Below are positions 38,435 to 49,848 of a DNA stretch of 64,000 bases, in pieces. Both the position numbers and the translations under genes were made by a program. The first letter of the stretch is position 1; the number at the start of each line of letters is the position of its first letter. The DNA is from Plasmodium brasilianum (Eukaryota > Apicomplexa > Aconoidasida > Haemosporida > Plasmodiidae): NCBI RefSeq assembly GCF_023973825.1, contig NC_090127.1, positions 1,026,001 to 1,090,000 on the forward strand, written 5' to 3'. Under the pieces are notes generated by a model. The model had not been told where the DNA came from. It was given only the letters and a program-made list of their open reading frames with translations, and ran no database searches.

Positions 38435-39044
38435 AAATAAGTACACACAAATATGTATATAAATATATATATATATATGTACGTACAAGTACAAACCGCA
38501 ACATGACTATTTTGCTTGTTTGAATATAAATAATTTCTTAAAAGGAAAAAATGGCGCTAATATGATTTGCATATAAGGCATTTATACTTTTTTGTATTTC
38601 TTTATATTCCAAAAGGAATCTTTCACGTAAATATAAATTTTCCATTACAATATCATTCGTTCCAATTTTGTTTTTTTATAATACTATACATTCATTTTAT
38701 TTTTATACGTATAAATTTTTTTATTTTTTTTTTATATAATTTTTTGATAAGAAAATTTTCATAAACAAAAAAAAAAAAAAAAAACATATATACACAAAAA
38801 TATGTATGCATAAATGTATATACGCCTGTTCATATATATATATATATATTGATTTATGTAAGCATTTATTTTTTGTTTTTTTTTTTTTACAAATTAGAAC
38901 ATTTTTAAATATGAAAAAATAAAAGTGATAAAATTTTACAACATTTAATTCAAAAAACAAATTACAACAAAGCGTAACAAGAAATGATCATTATATGTTA
39001 TTTTTTTTTTTCCATTTTTGTCTTTTTTTCTTATAATAAACATC
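38435..39044. other. Convergent intergenic region, no gene seen
   Basis: Lies between the 3' ends of uS5m and the Voa1-like gene. It contains A runs (38767-38783), T runs (38878-38889) and (TA)n at about 38835-38849. Confidence 0.5.
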
Positions 39045-40932
39045 TCAGTGTTCTTTATTAATTATTAATTGTTTTTCCTCGAATATCTTTGGAGTTCCAA
39101 TATTAAATAAAAGGTTAAATCCAATGAATAGGAAGAAAAATATTAAAAAAACAACCATCAACTGGGATAAAATACTCTGGGAAAGGAAAGAAAATGGGGG
39201 ATCATATGTGTTTTAATATATATGTATATATATGATACTTCTTTCTTTTTTCTTCTTTCTTCTATCTCTATTCTCCTTTAATTTAATATTTACCGGGTTG
39301 GTGTGGAAAACGTTTTTATTTTCTTTTGCATATTCAGGATTATCGAAAATTTCATTTTCTTTACAGGTGATTATATAAGTTATATAACTTGGGTGTTTCT
39401 TATAAATTTGGGGTATAATATCTATGATAAAAATAAATAAAATTTTCATTAAACATTAAATTATGGTGTACAAAAGAAATGTGATGTTTGTACATTAGTA
39501 TTTATTTTTATCATCTTTTTCGAATGTATTTAACCTTCTTCACCGTTAACCGTGAAAACGTAGATAGAAAAATTGAATATCTACAAAACAAAAAAAAAAA
39601 AAAAAATTGTATATAAAATTAATTTCGCTTAGATTCTGTTACGGAAAAATAAAAAAATTTCCCTTCATAATAATTCCACTTAATTTTTTTAATATACCAA
39701 ATAATAAGAATTACAACCATTAAAAATTTATTAATTCAAGTATATATATAAATATATATGTATGTACATAAATGCATATAAAATTAAAATACATTTTAAT
39801 ATAGCTATGCCTTCTTATTATGTATTGATATTTCTTCCTTAAAAGATAACACAATAAAACTATTCAGTTACTGCATAAATGGTGTAAAAAAATATTATAC
39901 ATAATAAAAACTTACATCATCTGATTTAATATAGTTCTGGGTTCCTAATTCATCTGAAGAATGTAAAAGTTTAATTCATTAGTAAATGAAAAATAGGTTA
40001 TATACCCACATATATATATATATATATATATAATATATATATATATATTATTAAATTAAATGATATACCTAAATACTTAAGACTTCTTCCTTTAATTAAG
40101 TCCTTAACATAAGCACAAGTCCCAATTATGCTTACATTAGAGTTCTATAAATCCAATATTAACAACATAGAGAATTATAAAACCATATACGTATATATGT
40201 ATATATACTTATGCATGTCTGTTTGGAAGTGTGTGTATGCTTCTATATATATATATATACATTTTTATGAATGCAAGCATATCAACACATGCGATTTAGT
40301 GTATTACTTTTAAAATTTTGGAGTATGTTCCCTTTATATCACTGTTACTGGTCTGTACAAAAATATGAAATATATATTGAAATACTTTAAAAAAAAATTT
40401 GAAGCTTTTAGTTATCCCTTACTTTTGTGTCTAAAAATATGATAAAGGATTTCTAAAACAGAAAAAAGGGGAAAAATAAATGAAAAAAAAAAAGGTATAT
40501 ATAAATGAATGCATATATATATATATGCATAAACACACATAAAGTTATATATGTATAACATCACAAAAAGGTTCTCATAAAGATGTATTTACTTCAGACA
40601 GGTTCAAAACTGTATCTTTATCAAAATTTTGGATAACTTCATCAGAACTATTAAAAAAATAAAAAATAAATACATGGATGTAAACGTATGTATGTATGCA
40701 CCTATGCATTTATTTAATTATAAAAAAATAACAAATTCACAACTTTGTAAAGCGATTTATGCATTTGTTAACAGTGTTTATTTTATGTATTAAAAATGTT
40801 ATACATCAATGCATACGAGGAAAGAAAAGAAATAATTTTTAATTATGCTTACTCTACTATTATGGTATCACACTGGACATAATATATCAAGTAACAAAAG
40901 AATGTTAAAAAAAGGAAAAAAATTCTAAGCAT
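39045..40932 (-). CDS. Type I membrane protein, Ac45/Voa1-like C-terminus (9 exons)
   Basis: Minus-strand exons 40932-40853, 40647-40593, 40452-40423, 40352-40308, 40144-40069, 39953-39916, 39580-39535, 39421-39294 and 39176-39045 join in phase to 209 residues. The N-terminus (MLRIFFLFLTFFCYLIYYVQ, cut near Cys21) is a signal peptide. A small lumenal domain follows. One membrane helix lies at about 172-190, then NIGTPKIFEEKQL and a short charged tail. That tail arrangement resembles the transmembrane region of V-ATPase accessory proteins Ac45 and Voa1, where the helix is followed by a TP/TMDRF-like element; this is a weak match read by eye. If correct, it would assist V-ATPase assembly in the secretory pathway. 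The exon model is strong because nine phases agree, including exons of only 30-55 bases; the function is tentative. Confidence 0.75.
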
Positions 40933-41788
40933 CTTTTAAGAAATTAAAAAATACGAAGCTGTTATGGTTTTAAGAAAAATATCTTTAATTTTATTTAAAA
41001 GGACATAATTAAAAGAATCCAAGTTCACTTTTAAAATAAAGTTTTTCAATTTGATAAAATTGAATTTTAATTATTTCAAGGAACCAATGCATATATATAT
41101 ACCATTAAAAAAAATAAGGTACAAAAAAATTTACGCATGTAATATATAAATTCAGGCTTCTATCTACTAATTTGTGTTATACTTTTTTATTTGAATTGTT
41201 TATTTTCTTAGTTTTTGCTCTTTTTTTTTTTTTTTTTTTTTATTATGTTATACATTTGTATATTTTAAATATTATGTATATATATTTTTTTTTTTTTGTG
41301 TGTGCATTAATACATCAATAGAGCAATTATTTCATATTTTTTCATATGGGAGAAAAAAAATGTTAAACACCTTCACTTTATTTTTTTGTATTGGAACATT
41401 TAGAACTAAATTTTTGAAAATGCTAAATAGTATTTTATCAAAAAAATTATGAAAACAATTTTTTTTTTTTTAGGGATATTTGTTAACAGGACAATTGTAA
41501 CAAAAAAAAAAGTTTAACTTGAAAAAAATTTGAGGTTTACATATATATATTATATATATATATATATACATATACATCAAAAGTTAAAAAACAGCACCTT
41601 AAGTTTCAAGTAATGCATAAAAATTGCGCACTGAAGATGTATATGATTAAATGAAAAAAAGGAAAACATTAAATAAAGATAGTTACATTATATATATATA
41701 TACGCTGGAAATATTTAAGCTTTTGTCATAAGTTAAAAAAAAAAAAAAAAAATTTGTGAAAATGTATAAGAACGGCCATATTCCATAT
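40933..41788. other. Intergenic region, no gene seen
   Basis: Very AT-rich spacer between two leftward genes, with T runs at about 41221-41241 and (TA)n at about 41541-41567. No exon is supported. Confidence 0.45.
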
Positions 41789-42876
41789 TCAATTTTTAAA
41801 TTCTTTTATTCCTTTTTTAATAACCTGAAAATATTTCAAATGTATATATGTATACATATTGACCATATGAAAAAAAAAAAAAAAAAAAAAAGATTAATAT
41901 GGGTTCCATAATTTATGCATAGCCATACGTGCAAACAAAAAATGAAAAAGTATAAAATTATCAAATAAGCAAATAATGGGGTAACCATATGAACAAATAA
42001 ATTAATATAAATAAATATGTACATAATTACATATGAAACACAATGTTGCAAATCTCTGTCGTATTCCCATTTAATCAGGACACATTTTGAATGTGATTAA
42101 AATAAATATATTATACAAAACAAAGCAGTTGCATATAAAATGGAATTTTTTTTTTTTATAATTACCGATGAGAGCAGACAGTCAAAGTTCTTTGAAGGGG
42201 TAAACATTTTATATTCATCTAAATGTATAATGTTTTTGTTTTCTAAATTTTTTAATTCATTTATTGGATCGCACATATGTATGTATTCCAGTTCCTTTTT
42301 ATTATGAATATAGTGTTTCTTACTATTCTTACTATTATTTTCTTGATCAATATAATTTAATATTCTGTGCATGGTTTGACTGTCTATATCCTTGATATCA
42401 ATTATTCCTGTTTTAATGAATGGTTTTAAAATTCTGCTAAATTTTTTTACCCATCCATTACCATCAATTTCACCGTTTGCTGTAATTAGTAATAAATGTC
42501 GTTCACTTTCAGTTCTTAATTGATCAGTTAAGTAAAAAAAGCTAGTTAGTACACGTACTTTTAGGGAACTAGACATATATAGAAATCTTTCAGATATATA
42601 TTTTATCAATTTTTTACTTAATAATTTTGATGCTTGAGAAGAAGACCAATTATTTTTTATACACTCTAAATATTTAATATACTTATCACTTATTTCATTA
42701 TTTTCTCGTTCATTTTTTAAATTCTTTCCTTTTGTACCGCTTTTTCCTTCATTATTCATGTGACTGTTATTGTAGTCTTTTTTCATATGACACTTGTTCT
42801 CACAGTCGTCATCACTTATCTTCGTATCAGTATGTTTATTCTTGTCCATAGATTTCAGAGTTCCTCCTGCGCTCAT
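41789..42876 (-). CDS. NELF-A N-terminal-domain-like protein (2 exons)
   Basis: Exon 1 (42876-42166, 237 codons) ends at a TCG|GTAATT donor. The best continuation is 41824-41789 after TTTCAG, adding VIKKGIKEFKN and a stop, for 248 residues. After a polar N-terminus, residues 77-180 align by eye with human NELF-A: W77 then ASKLL, an amphipathic helix, MSSSLKVRVL (NELF-A has LSSAVKLKLL), LLLITANGEIDGNGWV (EIIQLASLDSDPWV) and RILKPFIKTG (DILKSFPDTG). A second patch, LENKNIIHLDEYKMFTPSKNF, lies where NELF-A has YLNKNAL followed by LTPPVKHF. NELF-A is part of the complex that pauses RNA polymerase II. The C-terminal RNA-interacting part of metazoan NELF-A is absent, so this would be a minimal version. 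The small last exon is less certain than exon 1. Confidence 0.7.
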
Positions 42877-42929
42877 TTATCACAACTTTTCTTTAGAATA
42901 CTGCAAATACACATGCGTACATATATGAG

Positions 42930-42960
<31 letters not shown>

Positions 42961-44640
42961 TTTAAAATTTGGAAATGCTAATTTTTTTCATATAACATAC
43001 TCTTCACAAATTTTAGCTTATTGGTAAAATACAAAAAAAAAAATGTTTTTGTCCATCCCATTTTTTTGCACTTTTGCTATTCTCTTCTTATTGTGCTTTT
43101 ACTTTTTCCCTTTTTGTTTCTATTTTATCTTTAAAAATAAAAGCTTAATTTTCTTTTCTTTTTTTTTTTTTATAAGTACATACAAATTTTACTTCCTTTT
43201 AACAACTTAAATATTTTAGAAAATGTAATACAGTAAATAAAAGTTTAATATATAGAAATTTTTTTCATAGGAAAAAAAAAATATATAATTTTTTAGATTG
43301 GGTATAATACTTTAGTGATGGCACATTCCTATATGTTTACCTTAAATTGTACAATTTAAAAAAAAATAAATTCCATGAATAAATATAAAAAGTTTTAAAT
43401 TAAAATAAACACTGAAATATAATAGTGAAATAAAATAATGAAATAAAACAGTTAAATAAAATAGTGAAATAAAATATTGACATAAAATAATGAAAAAATA
43501 GGTAATATAATGACAAGAAATATATATTTTTTTAAAAAGGCTAGTTACTGCAGTAACTAATTTTAAACATGATACATAATTTAAGCAATAGAATATATCT
43601 AACGAAATCGCATACTATATGGTGTGTATTACCTCAGCTTCACATGAAAAAAAAAAAAAAGACATTCATGTGAATAAAAAATTTAGTAAATAATAATTAT
43701 ATTAATACGCAGAATTTAAAATTTGAAATATTATTATGATAAAAAAAATTAATATTTTCATGTTTTTGCCTTACTCTTATATAAGCTTTAGCTTTGGGCT
43801 TTAATTTTTAAATGCTTTTATAATAATAAAAAAATAGTCATAGAAGCTCGGGGTTATTTGATCATATATAAAACTTAACTATGTAATATATGAGAAACTA
43901 CTTTTATTTGAAACTTCGTATAGTTCGTACAAATGTAGAATAAAAAATTTATATTGTTTTTGGAAAAATATTTCAAATAATAGAAAATATCATGAATGAT
44001 TATAAATATACGTATTTACATGAAAATAAAAAGTCAACCAAAATTTAAAAACTTATTGAAGTGAATTATGAAATGAAAAAATATTACTACATAATCATGT
44101 AAAAAAACATTTAAAAAATATTAAATGTATTTTTTTACAGTTATAATTTTTGACAAAATTTTCGAAAAAAATTAAAGTAATTATTAAAGGCATTAAATAC
44201 GTTATTATTTTCACTTGCATTGTTATTATATTATATAAATACACACATTGATTTAAATAAATATATATACATATATATATATAACTACTTTAACTTAACT
44301 ACTTTAAAAAAGTGATAATAATTATATAAGAAATTATTAAGTTTAATAAGAGCGCAATTATGCATATATATAATAATATATGTAAAATATTATTAAATAA
44401 TTTATAACTACTTGTTAATTAAAATCATCGTAACAAATTTTTGTCAAACGTGTTTGGAAAAAATTTTCAATTTTTCAATTTTCCCATTTTTTTACTTTTT
44501 TTTGCTTTTCTATTCTTCAAATTTTTGTTATTACGCAAAATTTAAACTAACATGTATTTGTGCACGCGTAATAATATACAGCGTTCTTTTTTTTTTTTTA
44601 TGGCTTTCGTATAAACATAAATGATAAACCAATCACCCGA
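42877..44640. other. Intergenic region with AAATAAAATAGTG-type repeats, no gene seen
   Basis: About 1.8 kb of very AT-rich DNA upstream of the NELF-A-like gene and downstream of the zinc-repeat gene. Positions 43421-43492 hold five or six imperfect copies of a 14-15 base unit near GAAATAAAATAGT. (TA)n lies at about 42932-42956. Confidence 0.5.
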
Positions 44641-47600
44641 TTAGGTGTGTATAATATTATAACAAGAATTGTTATTGCATTCTGGATTTATATAGTTCGT
44701 GTAGTTTTCTTGATAATTATCATCACGGTTATTACTGTTAAAATTATTTTCATTAAATGAAGCTTTTTTATATGGTAATTCTTCTTCATTAGAGCTGTTT
44801 ATTCCATTGATATAATTCGTAGTACTTCCTAGGTAATTTTTGCTATTATCTTCGTTAAAAATAAAATTTTCACTTTTTCTTGTCGTTGTGTGGATATTCG
44901 TACAGTTATCACCAACAGGGGTGTACTTATTTTGATCGTGCAAAAATGGGTTGTTTAAGTAGTTATTCGTTATTTGCACATCATCTAAAATGTTCTTATT
45001 ATTCATATAATAATCGCAGTACTGACTGTAAATTTGATTATGTTCTACATTTTCAACGATTGGTATGTTTTTATTGAACCATTGGTTAGAGATACCACTA
45101 CTGCTACTGGTATTGCTACTGTTATTGCTACTGCTATTGCTGCTGTTATTGCTGCTGTTATTGCTGCTGTTATTGCTACTGCTGTTGCTGCTGTTATTGC
45201 TGTTAATACCAACAATATCATTTTTACCAATTCTTTTTGACGAATTAGTACTGCACTTAATTTGAGAGTCTAAAAAATTTAAAGCATATTTATTCTCATA
45301 TTTCACCGGACTGTATATATTATCACTGCAATATTCCTTCATAATTTTTTTTTCGCTAACAGCATCCTCATAATTCTTTAAGTAGTTATTCTGAATTACA
45401 ATATCTTCATGAATGTTCGATTTATGTACTAAGTCATTATTACAGTCTAAATTGTTGGCAGATATAATATTACAATCCATATTGTAGTTAATATATTCAT
45501 GGCAATATGTACATACAGTTATAAAATCATTTATTTTATATTTTCTTTCGTGCATACACACTTTTTCTTCACTATCTGAATTAAAATTATATGCAGAAAT
45601 AATTTCATTTAAATCATTTTTGTCTTGACTAATTTCATTCAATTGTGATTTATATAAGGAGGACGAAAGTTCACTCTTTCCTTTTTCATTCATTTTTTGT
45701 ATACTTAATATATTTTCATATGTGTTATAATCATTACAAAAATTGTTATCTATACATGCTGAGTTGTCATTTTGAGTTTCCGCAAATGATAATAATAATT
45801 CCTTATAATTTTTCTTACTATCATCTATTTCATTATCTCCTTTTAAATAATTTTCCCCTTCTTCGCATATCCCTGTGTTGATATTGAAACATCGATTTTC
45901 ATTTAAAACAGGGTCTTCCTTATTTGGGTTGTTACAAAAATTATTTGCAATCGTTTTTACATAATTATTAAAGGTTTTTTTTTCAATTGGAGTTGATTTA
46001 TCCGATAATATATGATCGATGATATTTTTAAATTGGTTTGTAAAGTATTCAGACTCATCATTAAAATTACAAAGATTTAACAAGTTCTCGTTCTCGTAAC
46101 ATGTAATATTGTCACCAGTAATGCAGTTATTATTACTTACATTGCCGCTATTATTGCTGATATTCATATTTATGTCTTCTTTATATGTAATATGCTCAAA
46201 TTTTTTTACGCCTATATTTTCCGCAGTAGTGCTGTTACTAAATATTTTATTATCACCGCTAATACCAATACTTTCGCAGTTATCAACATTTTTCAAATTT
46301 ATATTTTCATTTAAATTATCTACATTTCGGTTCATTTCCATGTGGTACTTTCCCTTTGTACTTAGGTCATCCATAAAATTGTAGGTCATGTTAAAATAAT
46401 CATTACTGCTTATATTGTCCATTAATCTTTTATTCATTATATCCTTGCTCATAAAACTTTTATCCCTTTCTTTTTTAATATTAATCGGATAGGTAGGCAC
46501 ATCATTTTTCTCCATAAGAGTTGAATTCAAAGTTTCATTTATTTTTTCATTATTAATATTCATATTATTATTTTTTAATTCATTTTTATCCATCTTGTTT
46601 TCTCCTATAATCACTTTAATATTATCATCATTGATCATGTTATTTTCTCCTGGGCTTTTTTCAATAAAATTATTATTTTTATTAAACGCATTTTTAACAA
46701 TGTTATCATAAAATCTGTTTTCGTATAAATCATTTTGGTACAATGCATTTTTATACAAATCATTTTGATACAGTTCACTTGCATATATATCCCTTGTAAA
46801 ATCTTCATATGAACATAAGTTGTTCTTATCATATATTTCATTTAGACACAGTTGATTTTGATAATACGCACTTACATTCACAGCATTATCATCCAATTTA
46901 TTCTTACCCATTTGGTTTTTATCAATTGATAATTTTTCCAAAAAGGTTTCAAATAACGTATCATCATTTAAATTTTCTACAAGTGTATTTATATCATATT
47001 CACTTATGTGAATATTTAATTTCTTCAAATAATCCTGTAGAAATTTTTTCTTATCATAACCCAACTTATATGATAAAACAGATGCATCATCATCCTCATT
47101 ATCAGTGAACTGATCAGGTAAAGAATTCGCAGATATGGTACTCATATTGTAACTTACTTCATAATTATTATTACTATTAATATGCTGAAAAGTGTTAATA
47201 TTACTACCGTTATTACTGCCCATAATACTACCATTATTACTGCCGATAATACTGTCGTTATTACTTTCGTTATTACTGCCATTATTACTTCCGATAACAC
47301 TTCCGATAATACTTCCATTATTACTGCCATTATTATTTCCAATTCTGTTGCTATTACTACTATTTACCACACTGTTATATGCATCATAAAGGTTTGCGTT
47401 TGCACTACTATCATTTGTGTAATTATCTTCATTAATATGCGAAAGAACGGGTTGGTTAAAATAATTTTCTTCAATATTATTATCACAATAATTATTATTA
47501 ACATAGCAATTAAAATTATTATAAAATGCTTTACTTAGTTGTTTTCCTGTTTTATTTGCACCATTCGCACTATCTTTTATATTATAAAAATCATAGGATA

Positions 47601-49848
47601 CACTTCTGTTAATAGGATATTGCGATAATTTTCCAATATTTCGATTTACACTACCCTGACGATTATTTATGCTATCTATAATAACACCACTATTTTCATC
47701 CAAAATATTATCATTTGATATTTCTTCATCTGTTTGATGAGTTTTATATCTTTGACCATTACTTGGTTCACTGTCCTCGTACATTAACGTATATGCAATT
47801 GAGCTAGAAGATGTGGTGGTGCCACCAGCAGCAACATTAGCGACTGCAAAACTTTCTGGATTACTCAGTTGTTCGCTAGAATATACATTATTATTTTTCT
47901 TTTGATTACTTTTGTTTTTTTCCAATACTGCCTGCTTCTTTTTCTGATTGTTATCATTCGACATTATATCAAAATTTATATCATCCCAATATGGATGGAT
48001 GTTTCGTTCTATGTTTGTTTTATTATTTTCTTGTTTATATTCGTTAGATCCATAATGTCCAGCTCTTGTAACCATATTCTTCCTATTATTTATCATATTA
48101 TTATATGGACTGTGAATACCACTCTCTTTTTCTGCATTACAGATATAATAATCCGCATTTTTTGTTGAACTACTTCCAAAAACATTATTTTTAAAATTCA
48201 AAAATCGCTTTAAGTTGTCCATAACTTGATTACATAAGTTTTCAATATTGCCATTATTGTTACTGTTACTATTACTGTTACTGTTACTGTTACTGTTGCT
48301 ATTACATTTGTTGAAAATTGTTTCATCACAGACATTTTTTTTGTTCATATCACTTGCATCTTCTGCTTCTATACGGAGTAGCATATCACTCGATCTAGTA
48401 TCAATGGCGCTGGAACTATTGTTATTATTATTATTATTCCCAATATTCTCATTATTATTGCAATTATTATTATTATTGTTATTATTGCAATTATTATTAT
48501 TATTGTTATTGCCGTAATTATTACTACTGTTCATAAAAAGTTTCTTCTGGCTTAGCACACTGCTGTCAATTAATTCATTACCAATTTTGGAATCATTACG
48601 CTTCATTCGGACACTTGAATTGCTTTCGCCTTTTATACAGCCTTCCGCTTTATTATTAGTTAGCTCTTTTATAATTGTATCGTTATGGTTCATTATCATT
48701 TCACTCACTGAATAGGATTGGGGATCATTTTTATTATTACTATTGTCACCTCGTTGACTGTTTATATCGGATAATGATTCTTCTTCTTCTTCCCCTTCTT
48801 CTTCTTCTTCCCCTTCTTCCTCTTCTTCTTCTTCTTCTGATTTAATCTTTTTACGTGCATGAATATTATATTTCTTTTGTAATAAATCTGGATTTTTTAC
48901 TAATCTAAGACATAATAATTTTTTGGACCATTCACTCCTAACCCATGTATTTCCTTCTTTAATTAATGTTTTCCATCCACATTCACATTTCATTTTAACT
49001 TTTGTGCCGTCATTATTTAACCACTGACTCATATACATTTTCTGTTGACAAGAATTGCAAATAATTAATGGTACAGGTTTTTTCCATCTTGGACTTCTAA
49101 CCCAGTTATTGTTTTTCTTTAAATAATTTTTAAAACCACACTTACATAATAATTTAACTTTTGATCCAATATCATCAAGCCAAGTATGTACCCACATTTT
49201 TGAATGGCATTCATCACATAATATTTGAGGAGCTTTTCTTTGTTTAATATTACCTCTTCTTGACCAAAAGTAATTCGTTCGATCATAATTTCTACTTCCA
49301 CAATCACATATCATTATAATTTTAGTTTTATCTTTATCAAGAAACCTATTCGTTATCAATAATTCTTTACATTTGGTACAAAATACATAAGGTGCTTTTG
49401 GTTTTTGTTCTTCATTTTCTTCATAATAACAATTTATTATTTGTTTCCATTCATCATCTTCTTTGATATATTTATAATAACCACATAAACAATAAAATGT
49501 TATCTTGCAATAATTTTCTACAACCACATTTTTCTCCACTAATTCTTTATACAAATTGATATCCAAATATTTTTCGCTTTTCATTTTTTCATATACATAT
49601 GTCCCTGCTTCCAATTCAAGAGGTACACAATTTCCATGTCTTATATCCTCTGCTCTGTTTTTACATCTCTTACTGCTATTTTTTTTCTTTGTTATTATTG
49701 TTAACTCTTTACATTTTTCTTCCATATCCTTTTCTTTTAATTCATTATATGTGTCCATATCATTATTTCTTGCTTTTATGAGATCCATAAATTCATGTCT
49801 TTTACTTATTTGTATTTTATACGAATAGAGGCAACTAGAACATATCAA
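44641..49848 (-). CDS. Asn-rich protein with tandem CxxC/CxCG zinc repeats (3' part of a probable split gene)
   Basis: An open frame of 1735 codons that begins without a convincing ATG (first codons TTG ATA TGT) immediately after a 16-A run. Residues 157-308 contain three repeats spaced C-x2-C-x20-C-x-C-G (C157/160/181/183, C211/214/235/237, C264/267/288/290), each followed by N/Y-x-W-x-R. Conserved features include WL..DG.KVK before the second Cys pair. A fourth, split copy uses C3/C6 and C120/C122 with an insert of about 100 residues. The rest is Asn/Ser/Gly-rich (for example repeats with NNGS and IIGS units at about 840-890), with a small Cys/His cluster near 1450. The repeats look like zinc ribbons, so nucleic-acid binding is a reasonable inference. 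I do not recognise a named family. Confidence 0.85.
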   Translation of the reverse strand: MICSSCLYSYKIQISKRHEFMDLIKARNNDMDTYNELKEKDMEEKCKELTIITKKKNSSKRCKNRAEDIRHGNCVPLELEAGTYVYEKMKSEKYLDINLYKELVEKNVVVENYCKITFYCLCGYYKYIKEDDEWKQIINCYYEENEEQKPKAPYVFCTKCKELLITNRFLDKDKTKIIMICDCGSRNYDRTNYFWSRRGNIKQRKAPQILCDECHSKMWVHTWLDDIGSKVKLLCKCGFKNYLKKNNNWVRSPRWKKPVPLIICNSCQQKMYMSQWLNNDGTKVKMKCECGWKTLIKEGNTWVRSEWSKKLLCLRLVKNPDLLQKKYNIHARKKIKSEEEEEEEEGEEEEEGEEEEESLSDINSQRGDNSNNKNDPQSYSVSEMIMNHNDTIIKELTNNKAEGCIKGESNSSVRMKRNDSKIGNELIDSSVLSQKKLFMNSSNNYGNNNNNNNCNNNNNNNNCNNNENIGNNNNNNNSSSAIDTRSSDMLLRIEAEDASDMNKKNVCDETIFNKCNSNSNSNSNSNSNSNNNGNIENLCNQVMDNLKRFLNFKNNVFGSSSTKNADYYICNAEKESGIHSPYNNMINNRKNMVTRAGHYGSNEYKQENNKTNIERNIHPYWDDINFDIMSNDNNQKKKQAVLEKNKSNQKKNNNVYSSEQLSNPESFAVANVAAGGTTTSSSSIAYTLMYEDSEPSNGQRYKTHQTDEEISNDNILDENSGVIIDSINNRQGSVNRNIGKLSQYPINRSVSYDFYNIKDSANGANKTGKQLSKAFYNNFNCYVNNNYCDNNIEENYFNQPVLSHINEDNYTNDSSANANLYDAYNSVVNSSNSNRIGNNNGSNNGSIIGSVIGSNNGSNNESNNDSIIGSNNGSIMGSNNGSNINTFQHINSNNNYEVSYNMSTISANSLPDQFTDNEDDDASVLSYKLGYDKKKFLQDYLKKLNIHISEYDINTLVENLNDDTLFETFLEKLSIDKNQMGKNKLDDNAVNVSAYYQNQLCLNEIYDKNNLCSYEDFTRDIYASELYQNDLYKNALYQNDLYENRFYDNIVKNAFNKNNNFIEKSPGENNMINDDNIKVIIGENKMDKNELKNNNMNINNEKINETLNSTLMEKNDVPTYPINIKKERDKSFMSKDIMNKRLMDNISSNDYFNMTYNFMDDLSTKGKYHMEMNRNVDNLNENINLKNVDNCESIGISGDNKIFSNSTTAENIGVKKFEHITYKEDINMNISNNSGNVSNNNCITGDNITCYENENLLNLCNFNDESEYFTNQFKNIIDHILSDKSTPIEKKTFNNYVKTIANNFCNNPNKEDPVLNENRCFNINTGICEEGENYLKGDNEIDDSKKNYKELLLSFAETQNDNSACIDNNFCNDYNTYENILSIQKMNEKGKSELSSSLYKSQLNEISQDKNDLNEIISAYNFNSDSEEKVCMHERKYKINDFITVCTYCHEYINYNMDCNIISANNLDCNNDLVHKSNIHEDIVIQNNYLKNYEDAVSEKKIMKEYCSDNIYSPVKYENKYALNFLDSQIKCSTNSSKRIGKNDIVGINSNNSSNSSSNNSSNNSSNNSSNSSSNNSSNTSSSSGISNQWFNKNIPIVENVEHNQIYSQYCDYYMNNKNILDDVQITNNYLNNPFLHDQNKYTPVGDNCTNIHTTTRKSENFIFNEDNSKNYLGSTTNYINGINSSNEEELPYKKASFNENNFNSNNRDDNYQENYTNYINPECNNNSCYNIIHT

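Noticed and set aside
41999..42060. Middle exon in the NELF-A-like gene
   Set aside because: A CGACAG acceptor opens a short frame, but its GTAATT donor is in phase 1 and does not fit the last exon.
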